Below are positions 1-6,844 of a DNA stretch of 10,200 bases, one piece after another (within the stretch, counting starts at the first letter, position 1; each line of letters begins with the position of its first letter). The position numbers and the translations under genes were made by a program. Below the pieces are notes generated by a model. It saw only the letters and a list, made by a program, of their open reading frames with translations, had not been told where the DNA came from and did not search any database. This DNA is from Thermoguttaceae bacterium (GTDB taxonomy: Bacteria; Planctomycetota; Planctomycetia; Pirellulales; Thermoguttaceae), in contig JAFTCU010000259.1 in the NCBI GenBank assembly GCA_017454585.1, positions 1 to 10,200 of the forward strand, in the 5' to 3' direction.

Positions 1-1412
1 CTGTCCGGGTCGTTCCGCTTCACCCACTCGTAAATTTCGCGGTCGAGCGGGGTGCCCAAGTGGCCTTCATTTCCCATCGAGTAAACCGCGAATGAGACGT
101 AGCGCCGATTCGTCCGCCACGATTCCTGAAGGTCCCGCAGCGGGTCAAACTCCGCGCCCTCGGTCTGGACATCGTGGTAGTACGGAAGTTCCGGCTGGAG
201 CAGGATCCCCGCCTCGTCCGCCGCCTCAAAATATTCGGGGAGCGGGCAGTGCGTGTGGTGCCGCATATAATTGAACCCGGCCGCCCGCGCAAGCATCAAA
301 TGCTGAAGGAAGCGTTCGCGGTCCGGCGGCTCGACGAGATTGATGAAATCGTAGTGGTGATCGCCCGAGCCGCGCAAAAAGTACGGCTTTCCGTTCAGGA
401 AAAACTGCTTCCCGACCACTTTCAGCTCACGCACGCCGAAACGCTCAGCCCAGCCGTGAAGCACGGCTCCGTCGGTGCCCTGGAGCGTCACGAAAGCGGC
501 GTAGAGGTTGGGCGTTTCGGGACTCCAAAACCGGCAGTCGGGCAGCGGGACGGAAAAAGCCCCCTCCACTGAACCCTGAATGGTCTGTTCCCCGCGAGCC
601 ACGACCGGCCCGGGAACGAGTTTTCCGGCCGCATCGCGTTCCATCGTCCGGATCTCGGCCGAAACGGTGAGTTTCTCCGCGTTCTCATTCACGACTCGGA
701 AATTCACGACGGCTGCGCGGTTTTGGAAGTCACCACGGACGTACACGTCATCGAGGAATTCCGGCCCGACGGCCTCCAGCTCCACGTCCCGGTAAAACCC
801 ACCGAACGCGTGCAAAACCGCCAAAAGCCCTTTGCGGCTGGGAAGGTCGTTTCGGACCATCGCGCAAAGCTCGTTTTCCTCCCCCGGCTTCAGGAAGGGC
901 GTGATGTTGAATTTCACCGTCTCGCAGTAATTATTCACGTACCCGGCGCGCTGGGCGTTCACCCAGAGGTAAGCGTCGGTCCGCACGCCGCCGATTTTCA
1001 GGAAAATCTGCTTCCCGGCCCATTCTTTGGGAATCGTGAAGACTTTCTGGTAAACGGCCGACCCCATGAAGACGTTCCGCAGGTCGTTCTCGGCGCAGTC
1101 CCAATTACAGAACCAGGTTTTTGCGGGACCCGGCTCACCGACGCCCTGCGCCTCCCACGCGCCCGGAACGTGGATTTTCCGGCTTCCTTCAAATGAGAAA
1201 TGACTCCCCCAGACGCCGTCACCCTTCGAGAGACGGAAGCGGGGCACGCCCGGCAAAAAGTCCCACTCGCCCGAGAGGGAAATGAACTTTTGCGCGGGAG
1301 ACCGCAGCGCAGGATTTACGACCGCCGGCGTTCCTTCCACGCCCCAGTTCGCCGCCTGGGTGAAAGAAACCGCGAGAAAAAGCAAGATGAAAAAAGAAAG
1401 GTGTGTTTTCAT
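1..1412 (-). CDS. Secreted glycoside hydrolase family 2 enzyme (beta-galactosidase/beta-glucuronidase type), 3' end outside the window
   Basis: An uninterrupted frame of 470 codons starts at the ATG at 1412 and runs off the left edge, so only the N-terminal part is visible. The first 20 residues form a signal peptide ending TQA, so the enzyme should be exported. Residues about 45-215 resemble the jelly-roll sugar-binding domain of GH2, with a GVRTDAYLWVNAQRAGY strand pair typical of it. Residues about 220-330 are the Ig-like middle domain. From about 330 the TIM barrel begins (FFLNGKPYFLRG, then AGFNYMRHHTH). The segment YSMGNEG at 444-450 carries the acid/base pair N448-E449. The nucleophile Glu would lie in the missing part. 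Family-level assignment is firm; the sugar specificity cannot be read. No strong Shine-Dalgarno precedes the start. It follows thi4 on the same strand after 86 bp, so co-transcription is possible but unproven. Confidence 0.9.
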   Translation of the reverse strand, partial: MKTHLSFFILLFLAVSFTQAANWGVEGTPAVVNPALRSPAQKFISLSGEWDFLPGVPRFRLSKGDGVWGSHFSFEGSRKIHVPGAWEAQGVGEPGPAKTWFCNWDCAENDLRNVFMGSAVYQKVFTIPKEWAGKQIFLKIGGVRTDAYLWVNAQRAGYVNNYCETVKFNITPFLKPGEENELCAMVRNDLPSRKGLLAVLHAFGGFYRDVELEAVGPEFLDDVYVRGDFQNRAAVVNFRVVNENAEKLTVSAEIRTMERDAAGKLVPGPVVARGEQTIQGSVEGAFSVPLPDCRFWSPETPNLYAAFVTLQGTDGAVLHGWAERFGVRELKVVGKQFFLNGKPYFLRGSGDHHYDFINLVEPPDRERFLQHLMLARAAGFNYMRHHTHCPLPEYFEAADEAGILLQPELPYYHDVQTEGAEFDPLRDLQESWRTNRRYVSFAVYSMGNEGHLGTPLDREIYEWVKRNDPD

Positions 1413-1450
1413 AGCTGGTTTGGGAGAGAAAAAGGGTGGGGATCTTATTA

Positions 1451-1480
1451 GACAGAGACGACGCTGGAAACGTCGTCCCC
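1451..1480. repeat. REP-like palindromic repeat, copy 1
   Basis: GACGACG (1457-1463) is complementary to CGTCGTC (1471-1477) around a 7-nt loop, ending in CCCC. The reverse complement of the copy at 8004-8033 matches it closely, including the CAGAGACGACGC flank. It sits between the thi4 stop and the GH2 start. It has no T-run and is probably not a simple terminator. Confidence 0.7.
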
Positions 1481-1498
1481 ATAATTACAAATTAACGT

Positions 1499-2284
1499 TT
1501 ATTTCTCAAGACTGGCCTGAATCAGACCCGCGACTTTCTTGCCGCTCATAAGCATCCCGCCGAAAATCGGGCCCATGCGGTAGCCGCCCATGCAGTTATT
1601 CGCGCTCATGCCACAGGCGAACAGGCCGGGGAAGTACTCCTTCGTGTTTTCGATGGTCGAGGCTTCACCAGAATCGACCCACATCGGACGCTCGCCGAGG
1701 ATCTTGCCCGTCGGCGTGTCGAGCTTGATCTGCGCTTTGTTGACGGCCAGATTCATGATCTCGCTCGGGTGACCCGTCCCGTCGAGGACCGCTTTCGCCA
1801 CGACCGTCAGCGGGTCCACGTGCATTCCAAGACGTTCGACCGGCGTCCAGTTCACGACCAGACCACCGACTTTTTCGCCCTTGAAAATGATGTCCTCGAC
1901 GCTCATCGCATTGAAAATTTTGGCACCCGCGTGGACCGCGCTGTAAATCAGGGCCGAGGCCATTTCCACCGAATCCAGCGTAAAGTACCCCGGAGCCGTT
2001 TCGATTTCGCGGTAAGTAATTCCCAGATCGTCGAGAATGGCCGTGGCGTCGGACTGAACGACGACTTCATTGAAAAGCATTCCGCCTCCCCACGTTCCGC
2101 CGCCCGGAGCGAGTTTGCGCTCGAAAACGGCGACTTTTTTGCCTGCTTTGGCCAGATAGAAGGCCGCGACCAGTGCGGAAGGACCAGCGCCGACCATCGC
2201 GACGTCAACTTCCAGGTGATTTAACAGCTTATCGGTGAACGAACGAACAATTGCGGAAGAGATGACATTTTCGATTGCAGACAT
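1499..2284 (-). CDS. thi4: Thiazole synthase Thi4, His-type (sulfide-dependent ADP-thiazole synthase)
   Basis: This 261-residue protein has the full length of archaeal and bacterial Thi4, which builds the thiazole half of thiamin from NAD, glycine and a sulfur source. Visible landmarks are the dinucleotide-binding loop VGAGPSA at 31-37, the acidic end of the next strand at E55-R56, the glycine-rich GGGTWGGGM at 61-69, and the C-terminal [16 protein letters not shown] at 233-248. In LGMHVDP the residue H155 occupies the place where yeast Thi4 has the cysteine that is consumed as sulfur donor. By family knowledge, a His there marks the catalytic, sulfide-using form found in anaerobic methanogens. 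The start ATG at 2284 is supported by AAGAAAGGA six bases upstream. No other thiamin gene is in view. Confidence 0.92.
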   Translation of the reverse strand: MSAIENVISSAIVRSFTDKLLNHLEVDVAMVGAGPSALVAAFYLAKAGKKVAVFERKLAPGGGTWGGGMLFNEVVVQSDATAILDDLGITYREIETAPGYFTLDSVEMASALIYSAVHAGAKIFNAMSVEDIIFKGEKVGGLVVNWTPVERLGMHVDPLTVVAKAVLDGTGHPSEIMNLAVNKAQIKLDTPTGKILGERPMWVDSGEASTIENTKEYFPGLFACGMSANNCMGGYRMGPIFGGMLMSGKKVAGLIQASLEK

Positions 2285-2379
2285 TTTTTATCCTTTCTTA
2301 AAATATGCCACTTCAACAAATCCTGGAATGAATTTGGGAATCTCTACTAATTTGAGAGGGGTTTCTGCCTATTTAATAT

Positions 2380-2407
2380 ATTGTAATCCTTTTTGAAAAA
2401 AAATCAA
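2380..2407 (-). promoter_or_regulatory. Candidate sigma-70 type promoter for thi4
   Basis: On the minus strand TTGATT (2407-2402) and TACAAT (2385-2380) are separated by 16 nt, giving a leader of roughly 90 nt before the thi4 start. I looked for the TPP riboswitch core in that leader and did not find it. The rest of the 273-bp divergent gap to 2557 is rich in A/T runs and has a run of seven G at 2473-2479. A possible -10 (TAAAAT, 2508-2513) for the plus-strand gene has only a poor -35. Confidence 0.4.
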
Positions 2408-2557
2408 TCGGGGGCGCAAAGGAGAAAGTTTCCTTTTTCTTCAAAAAAATCTGAAAATTTTTGACTTTTTTCGGGGGGGTACACTGGATTTTCTTGGGAA
2501 GAAATAGTAAAATAGAAAAAATGACTTTTATGGCCCTCTTTTTAAAAGGAGCAAATT

Positions 2558-4153
2558 GTGAATCAACCAACTCTTCGGGGCTTCGTCTCCACTTTTTTAT
2601 TTGTCGTATTCGTTTACACGGCCTGCGGCGTTCAGGCGGCTGACTGGCCGTGCTGGCGCGGAGCCAACCGCAACGGGCTTTCCTCCGAGATCGGCCTTTT
2701 AAGAACCTGGGACGAAAACACGTTCGCGAGTCCCTGCTGGAAAAACACCACGATCGGCCAGACAATGAATGGCGTGGCGGTCGTTGGAAATCTCGTTTAC
2801 ACCGTCGGGACCAAGGGCGGCGCAGAGTGCGTCTTCCTGATCGATAACGAAACGGGCAAAACCATTCGTGCCACCCCGATCGGCAAAGCGGGCGGCGGAA
2901 AGAGCAAATTCCCCGTGCAGCGTTCCACTCCGACCTTTTACAAAGATCGCATTTACGCGGTAAGCTCTGGTGGAAACCTGGTCGCGATGATGGCCGGAAA
3001 CCTCGCTCCTATCTGGACCCGTAACATGGTCACGACCATGGGCGGAGTTCTGCCTCAGGGCGGCTACTGCGAATCCCCTTACATCGATGGTAAATGGGCG
3101 ATCGTCTGTCCGGGTGGTCCTGCCGCTTCCATGGTCGCGGTGGATCGTCACTGGGGCGCCAACGCCTGGATCGCCAACGCCGGAATGTGCGCCGGGTACA
3201 CTTCCATGATGAAAGCCTCTTTCGGACGTGAACACCAGTACGTTTCCTTCTCCGCCGACGGCCTTTTCGGCGTGAAAGTCCGCGGAAAGGGTCAGGTCCG
3301 CTGGCGTTATGAAGGTTCTGCGCATGCAAGCGGCTACAACCCGGTCGCTCCGATCTGGTTCGGTCAGACGCTTTTGACCTCCAGTGCCGCTGGAACCTCT
3401 TGTATTTGGGTTCAGAAAGAAGGCGACGCTTTTAAAACCACCGAAGTCTGGTTTGATGAAAAACTCAAAATCCCGGCCGGGGAAATGCTGAAGGTCAACG
3501 ACTGCGTGTACGCCTGCAACGATGAGTACGGCCTTTTCTGCTTCGACTATAAAACGGGCAAGGTCCTCTGGACCGACAAATCCCTTTTTGCTGAGGCGTT
3601 CGAGGAAGAGATCGACGAATCCAAATCGAGAAGTTCTCGTAAAACGTCCAGCCTGGATCCGGTTCCGGAATCCGTGGCAGTCAACAGTCCGTTGATGGCT
3701 CAGATCATTATGCCTCCGATGGGAATGCAGGGACCAGGCCCGATCGCGCCCGCCGGAAAAATGAAGAAAAAGAAAAAAGTGGCCCCGCCGGAAGTTCCGA
3801 AGTGCATGGGCTCCATGACGTACGCGGAAGGTTTGATTTATCTGCGTACATCGATGGGCGAGCTGGTCCTTCTGGAAGCCTCACGTGACAAGTGTATCAT
3901 CCGCGGCCGTGTTACCGCCGAGCAGATCCCGCAAATGCGTCCGGGTCTGGCCGTTACGCCGGTCGTCGCAAACGGATACCTGTATCTGCGTGAAGGCGGG
4001 ACGCTCTACTGCTTCGACATTCGGGACAAATCCCATAAAGAAGGCTCAAAGAATCCGGGCGACGCAGCACCGAACGGCGGTAATTCCAAGCCTCTGCCTG
4101 GAATGCCCGATTCCCCGAACAGGAAGCGCAGACCGGGCCCGAACGTTGGGTAA
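2558..4153 (+). CDS. Secreted PQQ-type beta-propeller (BamB-like) protein
   Basis: The frame uses a GTG start at 2558, chosen because AAAAGGAG lies 7 nt upstream and the N-terminus then forms a clean signal peptide, probably cut after VQA (residue 27). The mature protein opens with ADWPCWRGANRNGLSSE, a variant of the DWPxWRGPNRxG opening seen on many planctomycete PQQ-binding-like beta-propeller proteins. Blade-like strands follow, such as GNLVYTVGTKGG, DRIYAVSSGGNLVA, YGLFCFDYKTGKVLW and GTLYCFDIRD. Residues about 345-415 are a charged, low-complexity insertion with a Pro/Gly/Met stretch and KMKKKKK, and the last 35 residues are Pro/Gly/Asn-rich. Total length is 531. The family usually acts as a scaffold or binding module outside the inner membrane; no enzyme activity can be claimed. 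The Deg protease gene follows on the same strand after 124 bp holding repeat copies 2a and 2b. Confidence 0.8.
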   Translation: MNQPTLRGFVSTFLFVVFVYTACGVQAADWPCWRGANRNGLSSEIGLLRTWDENTFASPCWKNTTIGQTMNGVAVVGNLVYTVGTKGGAECVFLIDNETGKTIRATPIGKAGGGKSKFPVQRSTPTFYKDRIYAVSSGGNLVAMMAGNLAPIWTRNMVTTMGGVLPQGGYCESPYIDGKWAIVCPGGPAASMVAVDRHWGANAWIANAGMCAGYTSMMKASFGREHQYVSFSADGLFGVKVRGKGQVRWRYEGSAHASGYNPVAPIWFGQTLLTSSAAGTSCIWVQKEGDAFKTTEVWFDEKLKIPAGEMLKVNDCVYACNDEYGLFCFDYKTGKVLWTDKSLFAEAFEEEIDESKSRSSRKTSSLDPVPESVAVNSPLMAQIIMPPMGMQGPGPIAPAGKMKKKKKVAPPEVPKCMGSMTYAEGLIYLRTSMGELVLLEASRDKCIIRGRVTAEQIPQMRPGLAVTPVVANGYLYLREGGTLYCFDIRDKSHKEGSKNPGDAAPNGGNSKPLPGMPDSPNRKRRPGPNVG

Positions 4154-4189
4154 AAGATTCTAAAACGCTCGTTCCCTTATCTATCCTAA

Positions 4190-4253
4190 GGGGACGACGC
4201 TTCCGGCGTCGTTATTAATCGAATCATTTAACGACACTGGAAGTGTCGTCCCC
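4190..4253. repeat. REP-like palindromic repeats, copies 2a and 2b in head-to-head pair
   Basis: Copy 2a is GGGGACGACGC at 4190-4200 answered by GCGTCGT at 4206-4212 across a TTCCG loop. Copy 2b is ACGACAC (4231-4237) answered by GTGTCGTCCCC (4243-4253) across TGGAA. The two copies are inverted to each other: the first 15 bases of the block are complementary to the last 15 at 14 positions. The block can therefore fold as two small hairpins or one long one, as paired REP units (BIMEs) do. It lies between the propeller and protease genes. Confidence 0.75.
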
Positions 4254-4277
4254 ATAATTTTCCGAAGGACTAACATC

Positions 4278-5414
4278 ATGACCAAATCTTCCATTTCGCT
4301 CCTTTTCATCATCTTCGCCACGGTCTTAACGACGATTTTCTGCCTCGACTGGCTTAGCTACGACACACCGTTTCTGTCCGAGTCGCTCGCTCGTACAGCC
4401 GTCACGGACGAGAATTATATCGCGGGCCTTACACCGGAAGAAAAAGCCAATATTCGTCTTTACGAAAACGCAAGCAGAAGCGTGGTGAACATCGACACGC
4501 GAAGCCGGCAAAATGGCTTTTTCATGCAGGAAGTCATCGCTCAGGGTCAGGGAAGCGGCTCCGTCCTTGACAAAAACGGCCACATTCTGACCAATTTCCA
4601 CGTCATTAACGGAGCCACGCAGGTCGATGTGACCCTTTTCAATGGAAACTCTTATTCCGCGCAGCTTATTGGGGTCGATCCGAATAACGATATGGCCGTT
4701 CTGAAAATCAAAGCGCCGGAAGACGAGCTTTTCCCGGTCACGTTTGGTGACTCCGCCAGGCTGAAAGTCGGCCAGCGCGTTTACGCCATCGGAAACCCGT
4801 TCGGGTTGGAGCTTACGCTCTCGACGGGCATCATTTCGAGTCTGAACCGTTCGCTTCCGAGTCAGAGTCAGAACCGTATGATCAAGCAGGTGATCCAAAT
4901 CGACGCCGCCATCAACCCGGGAAACTCCGGTGGTCCCCTGCTCGATTCCTACGGTGAAGTGATCGGGATGAACACGGCGATCGCGAGCCGGTCTGGTGAC
5001 AGCGCGGGTGTGGGTTTCGCGATTCCTGTGAACACGATCACACGTCTGCTTCCACAGCTCATCCAGAACGGTAAAGTGGTGCGCCCCAACCTCGGCATTG
5101 AGCAGGTCATGAAAACCGACTCGGGCCTTCTCATCACGCGGGTGCAGGCGGGTGGACCGGCCGAAAAAGCAGGTTTGAACAGTCCGCGCGTCATTACGAA
5201 GCAGCGCCGTCAGGGGGCTTATATCTACGAATACCGTACGCTGGATAAAGCCTCGGCCCAGATCATCATCGGGATCAACGACGAAAAAGTCGAAACGCCG
5301 GATGACCTTCTGACCGTCGTCGAATCGTTCAAGCCGGGCGACACGGTAAACCTGGTGATCCTTCAGGATGGAAAGAAATTCCGTGTTCCGATCGTACTCG
5401 AACAGGGCGAGTGA
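4278..5414 (+). CDS. Membrane-anchored trypsin-like serine protease with one PDZ domain (Deg/HtrA family)
   Basis: This 378-residue Deg-family protease has a hydrophobic segment at about 6-24 that can act as an inner-membrane anchor or signal. A protease domain follows at about 60-265 with an intact catalytic triad: H108 in LTNFHV, D138 in NNDMAVLK and S217 in GNSGGP. A single PDZ domain spans about 270-375 and contains a longer than usual loop (about 302-325, ending in YIYEYR) before its second half. One anchor plus one PDZ resembles DegS more than the two-PDZ DegP, but orthology to DegS is not claimed. The expected role is quality control or regulated cleavage of envelope proteins. GAAGGA 8 nt upstream supports the ATG at 4278. 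It may be co-transcribed with the propeller protein. No terminator with a T-run is seen after it on this strand. Confidence 0.92.
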   Translation: MTKSSISLLFIIFATVLTTIFCLDWLSYDTPFLSESLARTAVTDENYIAGLTPEEKANIRLYENASRSVVNIDTRSRQNGFFMQEVIAQGQGSGSVLDKNGHILTNFHVINGATQVDVTLFNGNSYSAQLIGVDPNNDMAVLKIKAPEDELFPVTFGDSARLKVGQRVYAIGNPFGLELTLSTGIISSLNRSLPSQSQNRMIKQVIQIDAAINPGNSGGPLLDSYGEVIGMNTAIASRSGDSAGVGFAIPVNTITRLLPQLIQNGKVVRPNLGIEQVMKTDSGLLITRVQAGGPAEKAGLNSPRVITKQRRQGAYIYEYRTLDKASAQIIIGINDEKVETPDDLLTVVESFKPGDTVNLVILQDGKKFRVPIVLEQGE

Positions 5415-5438
5415 GTTTTACGTTAAATTCAAGAGTTT

Positions 5439-5485
5439 AAAAAAACATCCGGGAAGAAGCCATTAAAAATGATTTCTTCCCGGAT
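5439..5485 (-). terminator. Intrinsic terminator of the csrA-GH16 transcript
   Basis: ATCCGGGAAGAA (5447-5458) and TTCTTCCCGGAT (5474-5485) form a perfect 12-bp stem with a 15-nt loop. On the minus strand the stem is followed by seven T (complement of A5439-A5445), as an intrinsic terminator requires. On the plus strand no T-run follows, so it probably works in one direction only. Confidence 0.85.
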
Positions 5486-5517
5486 TCTTCCTGAACGCCT
5501 TTCTGATTCCATTCAAT

Positions 5518-6396
5518 TCACTTCTTCTTCCACACCCGGATCCAGTCGATCTCGAAATCCCGCGGGTACGGCATTTCGGGATCCATTGGCCCGGTCCAGC
5601 CACTATTCTGATAAAGACCTAACAGAATGAGCATTTCATTTTGCGGGGTGGGTCCCTCGTAGGTGCGGATCTTCTCGCCGTCCAAATACCACGTCAGTCT
5701 TCCTTCCTCCCAGTTCATTCCCCACGTATGGAATTCCTGTGAGCAGTCAAAGTCAAAGCGGTATTTGTAATGGCCATTTTCCGTGAAGTGAACGTTAAAG
5801 TAGTTTACACGCTCATCTACTTTTGCGCCCAGCATCTCGAAAATATCTATTTCCACAACTCCGTCGCCAAATTTCCCACGCTTACCCTCTGGCGAAATTT
5901 CCTGTTGATACGCGCCCTTCTGCACGAGCCAGAACGCACTGTGCAAGCCGCTTCCTTTCGGCATCCGGCAGCGAATCTCAAACCATCCGTATTTCGTCGT
6001 GAACGTGTCCCGTGTCCCAAACTTCTCCGTGTCCGGATTGTATGTCCAACGTGAAGTTTGAATTGACGAGACGCACGGCGCCAGAACGTCTTTCCGTTTC
6101 GGAAGCTCACGATCGACCCGGATTTTGAGGATTCCGTCCTCGATCACATAATTCGCTTTCCGACCATCGTAGTCGTTCTTTTTGCCCAATTTGATCGCGT
6201 AATACTCCCCGCGTCCCGGACGGTAGGCGTCGATCCATTTTTCAGGACTCAAAACCGTCTCGCCGTCAAAGCAATCCTCAAAAACGAGTTCCCAACCCGG
6301 TTTCTCCGGGGCAGTTTTCTCCTCAGGAGAGTCTGCCCAGGCCGGACGCAGAAAAGCCAAAACGACCGTCAAGAGAATCAGTGATTTTCTCATCAT
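5518..6396 (-). CDS. Secreted glycoside hydrolase family 16 endoglucanase-type enzyme
   Basis: This protein of 292 residues (from the ATG at 6396) is a single GH16 domain behind a signal peptide (MMRKSLILL...PAWA, cut near residue 21). The family hydrolyses beta-1,3/1,4-glucans or galactans such as laminarin, lichenan or agar with retention. The catalytic signature ExDxxE appears as EIDIFE at 182-187, giving E182 as nucleophile and E187 as acid/base. Flanking family features are WELVFEDCFDG at 35-45, KYGWFEIRCRMPKGSGLHSAFWL at 135-157, HTWGMNWEEGRLTWYLDG and the closing DFEIDWIRVWKKK. A longer frame begins at 6426 but overlaps csrA; the start at 6396 (or 6393) is preferred because GGGGGA lies just upstream and the signal peptide begins there. 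It starts 10 nt after csrA ends and shares its transcript. Substrate cannot be fixed from sequence alone. Confidence 0.9.
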   Translation of the reverse strand: MMRKSLILLTVVLAFLRPAWADSPEEKTAPEKPGWELVFEDCFDGETVLSPEKWIDAYRPGRGEYYAIKLGKKNDYDGRKANYVIEDGILKIRVDRELPKRKDVLAPCVSSIQTSRWTYNPDTEKFGTRDTFTTKYGWFEIRCRMPKGSGLHSAFWLVQKGAYQQEISPEGKRGKFGDGVVEIDIFEMLGAKVDERVNYFNVHFTENGHYKYRFDFDCSQEFHTWGMNWEEGRLTWYLDGEKIRTYEGPTPQNEMLILLGLYQNSGWTGPMDPEMPYPRDFEIDWIRVWKKK

Positions 6397-6406
6397 GATT
6401 CCCCCT

Positions 6407-6655
6407 TTAACGCAGTGTCTGCACACCGCTCAAAATGTCCCAGTTCCTTTTGATCATTGAAGCATTGGAGCTGGACTTGATTTTCGGCTGCATTTTCTCG
6501 TCGTGACCCAAGCAAAGTTCCTTTCGGAAAATTTTCACTTCCTCGGGAGCTGAGATTCCTAAAGAGACTTTATTCCCCTGGATTGCGGTGACAATGACTT
6601 CAATGTTACCGTCAATGATGAAACTTTCATCCAGTTTTCGCGATAGAACAAGCAT
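6407..6655 (-). CDS. csrA: Carbon storage regulator CsrA with C-terminal extension
   Basis: CsrA is a small dimeric RNA-binding protein that recognises GGA motifs in mRNA leaders and blocks or promotes translation. The N-terminal 50 residues align well with the family: MLVLSRKLDESF, GNKVSLGISAPEEVKIFRKEL, with the RNA-contacting L4, R6 and R44 all present. The protein is 82 residues against about 60-65 for well-studied CsrA, so it has a polar tail of about 20 residues with no recognised motif. AGGAGG lies 5 nt before the ATG. It is the first gene of a two-gene transcript with the GH16 enzyme, an arrangement that may link sugar use to post-transcriptional control. Two GGA motifs in its own leader suggest autoregulation, which is inference. 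A truncated paralogue lies at 9245-9376. Confidence 0.95.
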   Translation of the reverse strand: MLVLSRKLDESFIIDGNIEVIVTAIQGNKVSLGISAPEEVKIFRKELCLGHDEKMQPKIKSSSNASMIKRNWDILSGVQTLR

Positions 6656-6670
6656 TTAAGCCTCCTGCCT

Positions 6671-6692
6671 GATAAAACTTAACAAGTTTATC
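6671..6692 (-). promoter_or_regulatory. Leader hairpin just upstream of the csrA ribosome binding site
   Basis: GATAAAACTT (6671-6680) and AAGTTTATC (6684-6692) pair around a 3-nt loop with one bulged A. The hairpin ends only 4 nt from the AGGAGG of csrA. The second csrA copy has a different sequence at the same place that also folds (ACAAAG / TTTTGT), which argues for a selected structure. Confidence 0.45.
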
Positions 6693-6723
6693 AATTTTAC
6701 CAATTTTAACGTCCTTCACTATA

Positions 6724-6752
6724 TTAATACCACACTTTTTAGACGGTGGCAA
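6724..6752 (-). promoter_or_regulatory. csrA promoter
   Basis: On the minus strand TTGCCA (6752-6747) and TATTAA (6729-6724) are exactly 17 nt apart, giving a leader of about 60 nt. The same two boxes at the same spacing lie upstream of the truncated csrA copy (9446-9474), and most of the spacer's 3' half (AAAGTGTGG) is shared. Confidence 0.65.
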
Positions 6753-6844
6753 ATTAATTTTTTAAGTTTTTTTGGGATATTTCTTTGTCTGCTCGTCTAA
6801 AAAAGTAGATTCACCTTTCATTCAACCTTTTTGGAGAAAAAACT

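Noticed and set aside
2285..2379. TPP riboswitch expected before thi4
   Set aside because: The leader lacks the CUGAGA and ACCUGAUCUGG-type core, so no riboswitch was called.
2612..2632. YTAC as a lipobox in the propeller protein
   Set aside because: Tyr at position -3 is atypical, and VQA-A a few residues later is a good ordinary signal peptidase site.
2699..3325. Long antisense frame of 208 codons opposite the propeller gene, with similar ones opposite the protease (4326-4898) and the GH2 gene (174-572, 723-1196)
   Set aside because: These are in codon-phase shadows of well-supported genes and encode Arg/Pro-rich sequences without domains or start signals.
4190..4253. CRISPR-like repeats
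   Set aside because: The units are palindromic, inverted to one another, and scattered over kilobases without regular spacers.
5447..5485. Bidirectional terminator also serving the protease gene
   Set aside because: No T-run follows the stem on the plus strand, so only the minus-strand function is supported.
6397..6426. Upstream start for GH16 at 6426
   Set aside because: It would overlap csrA and put ten polar residues before the signal peptide. The start at 6396 has a suitable RBS.
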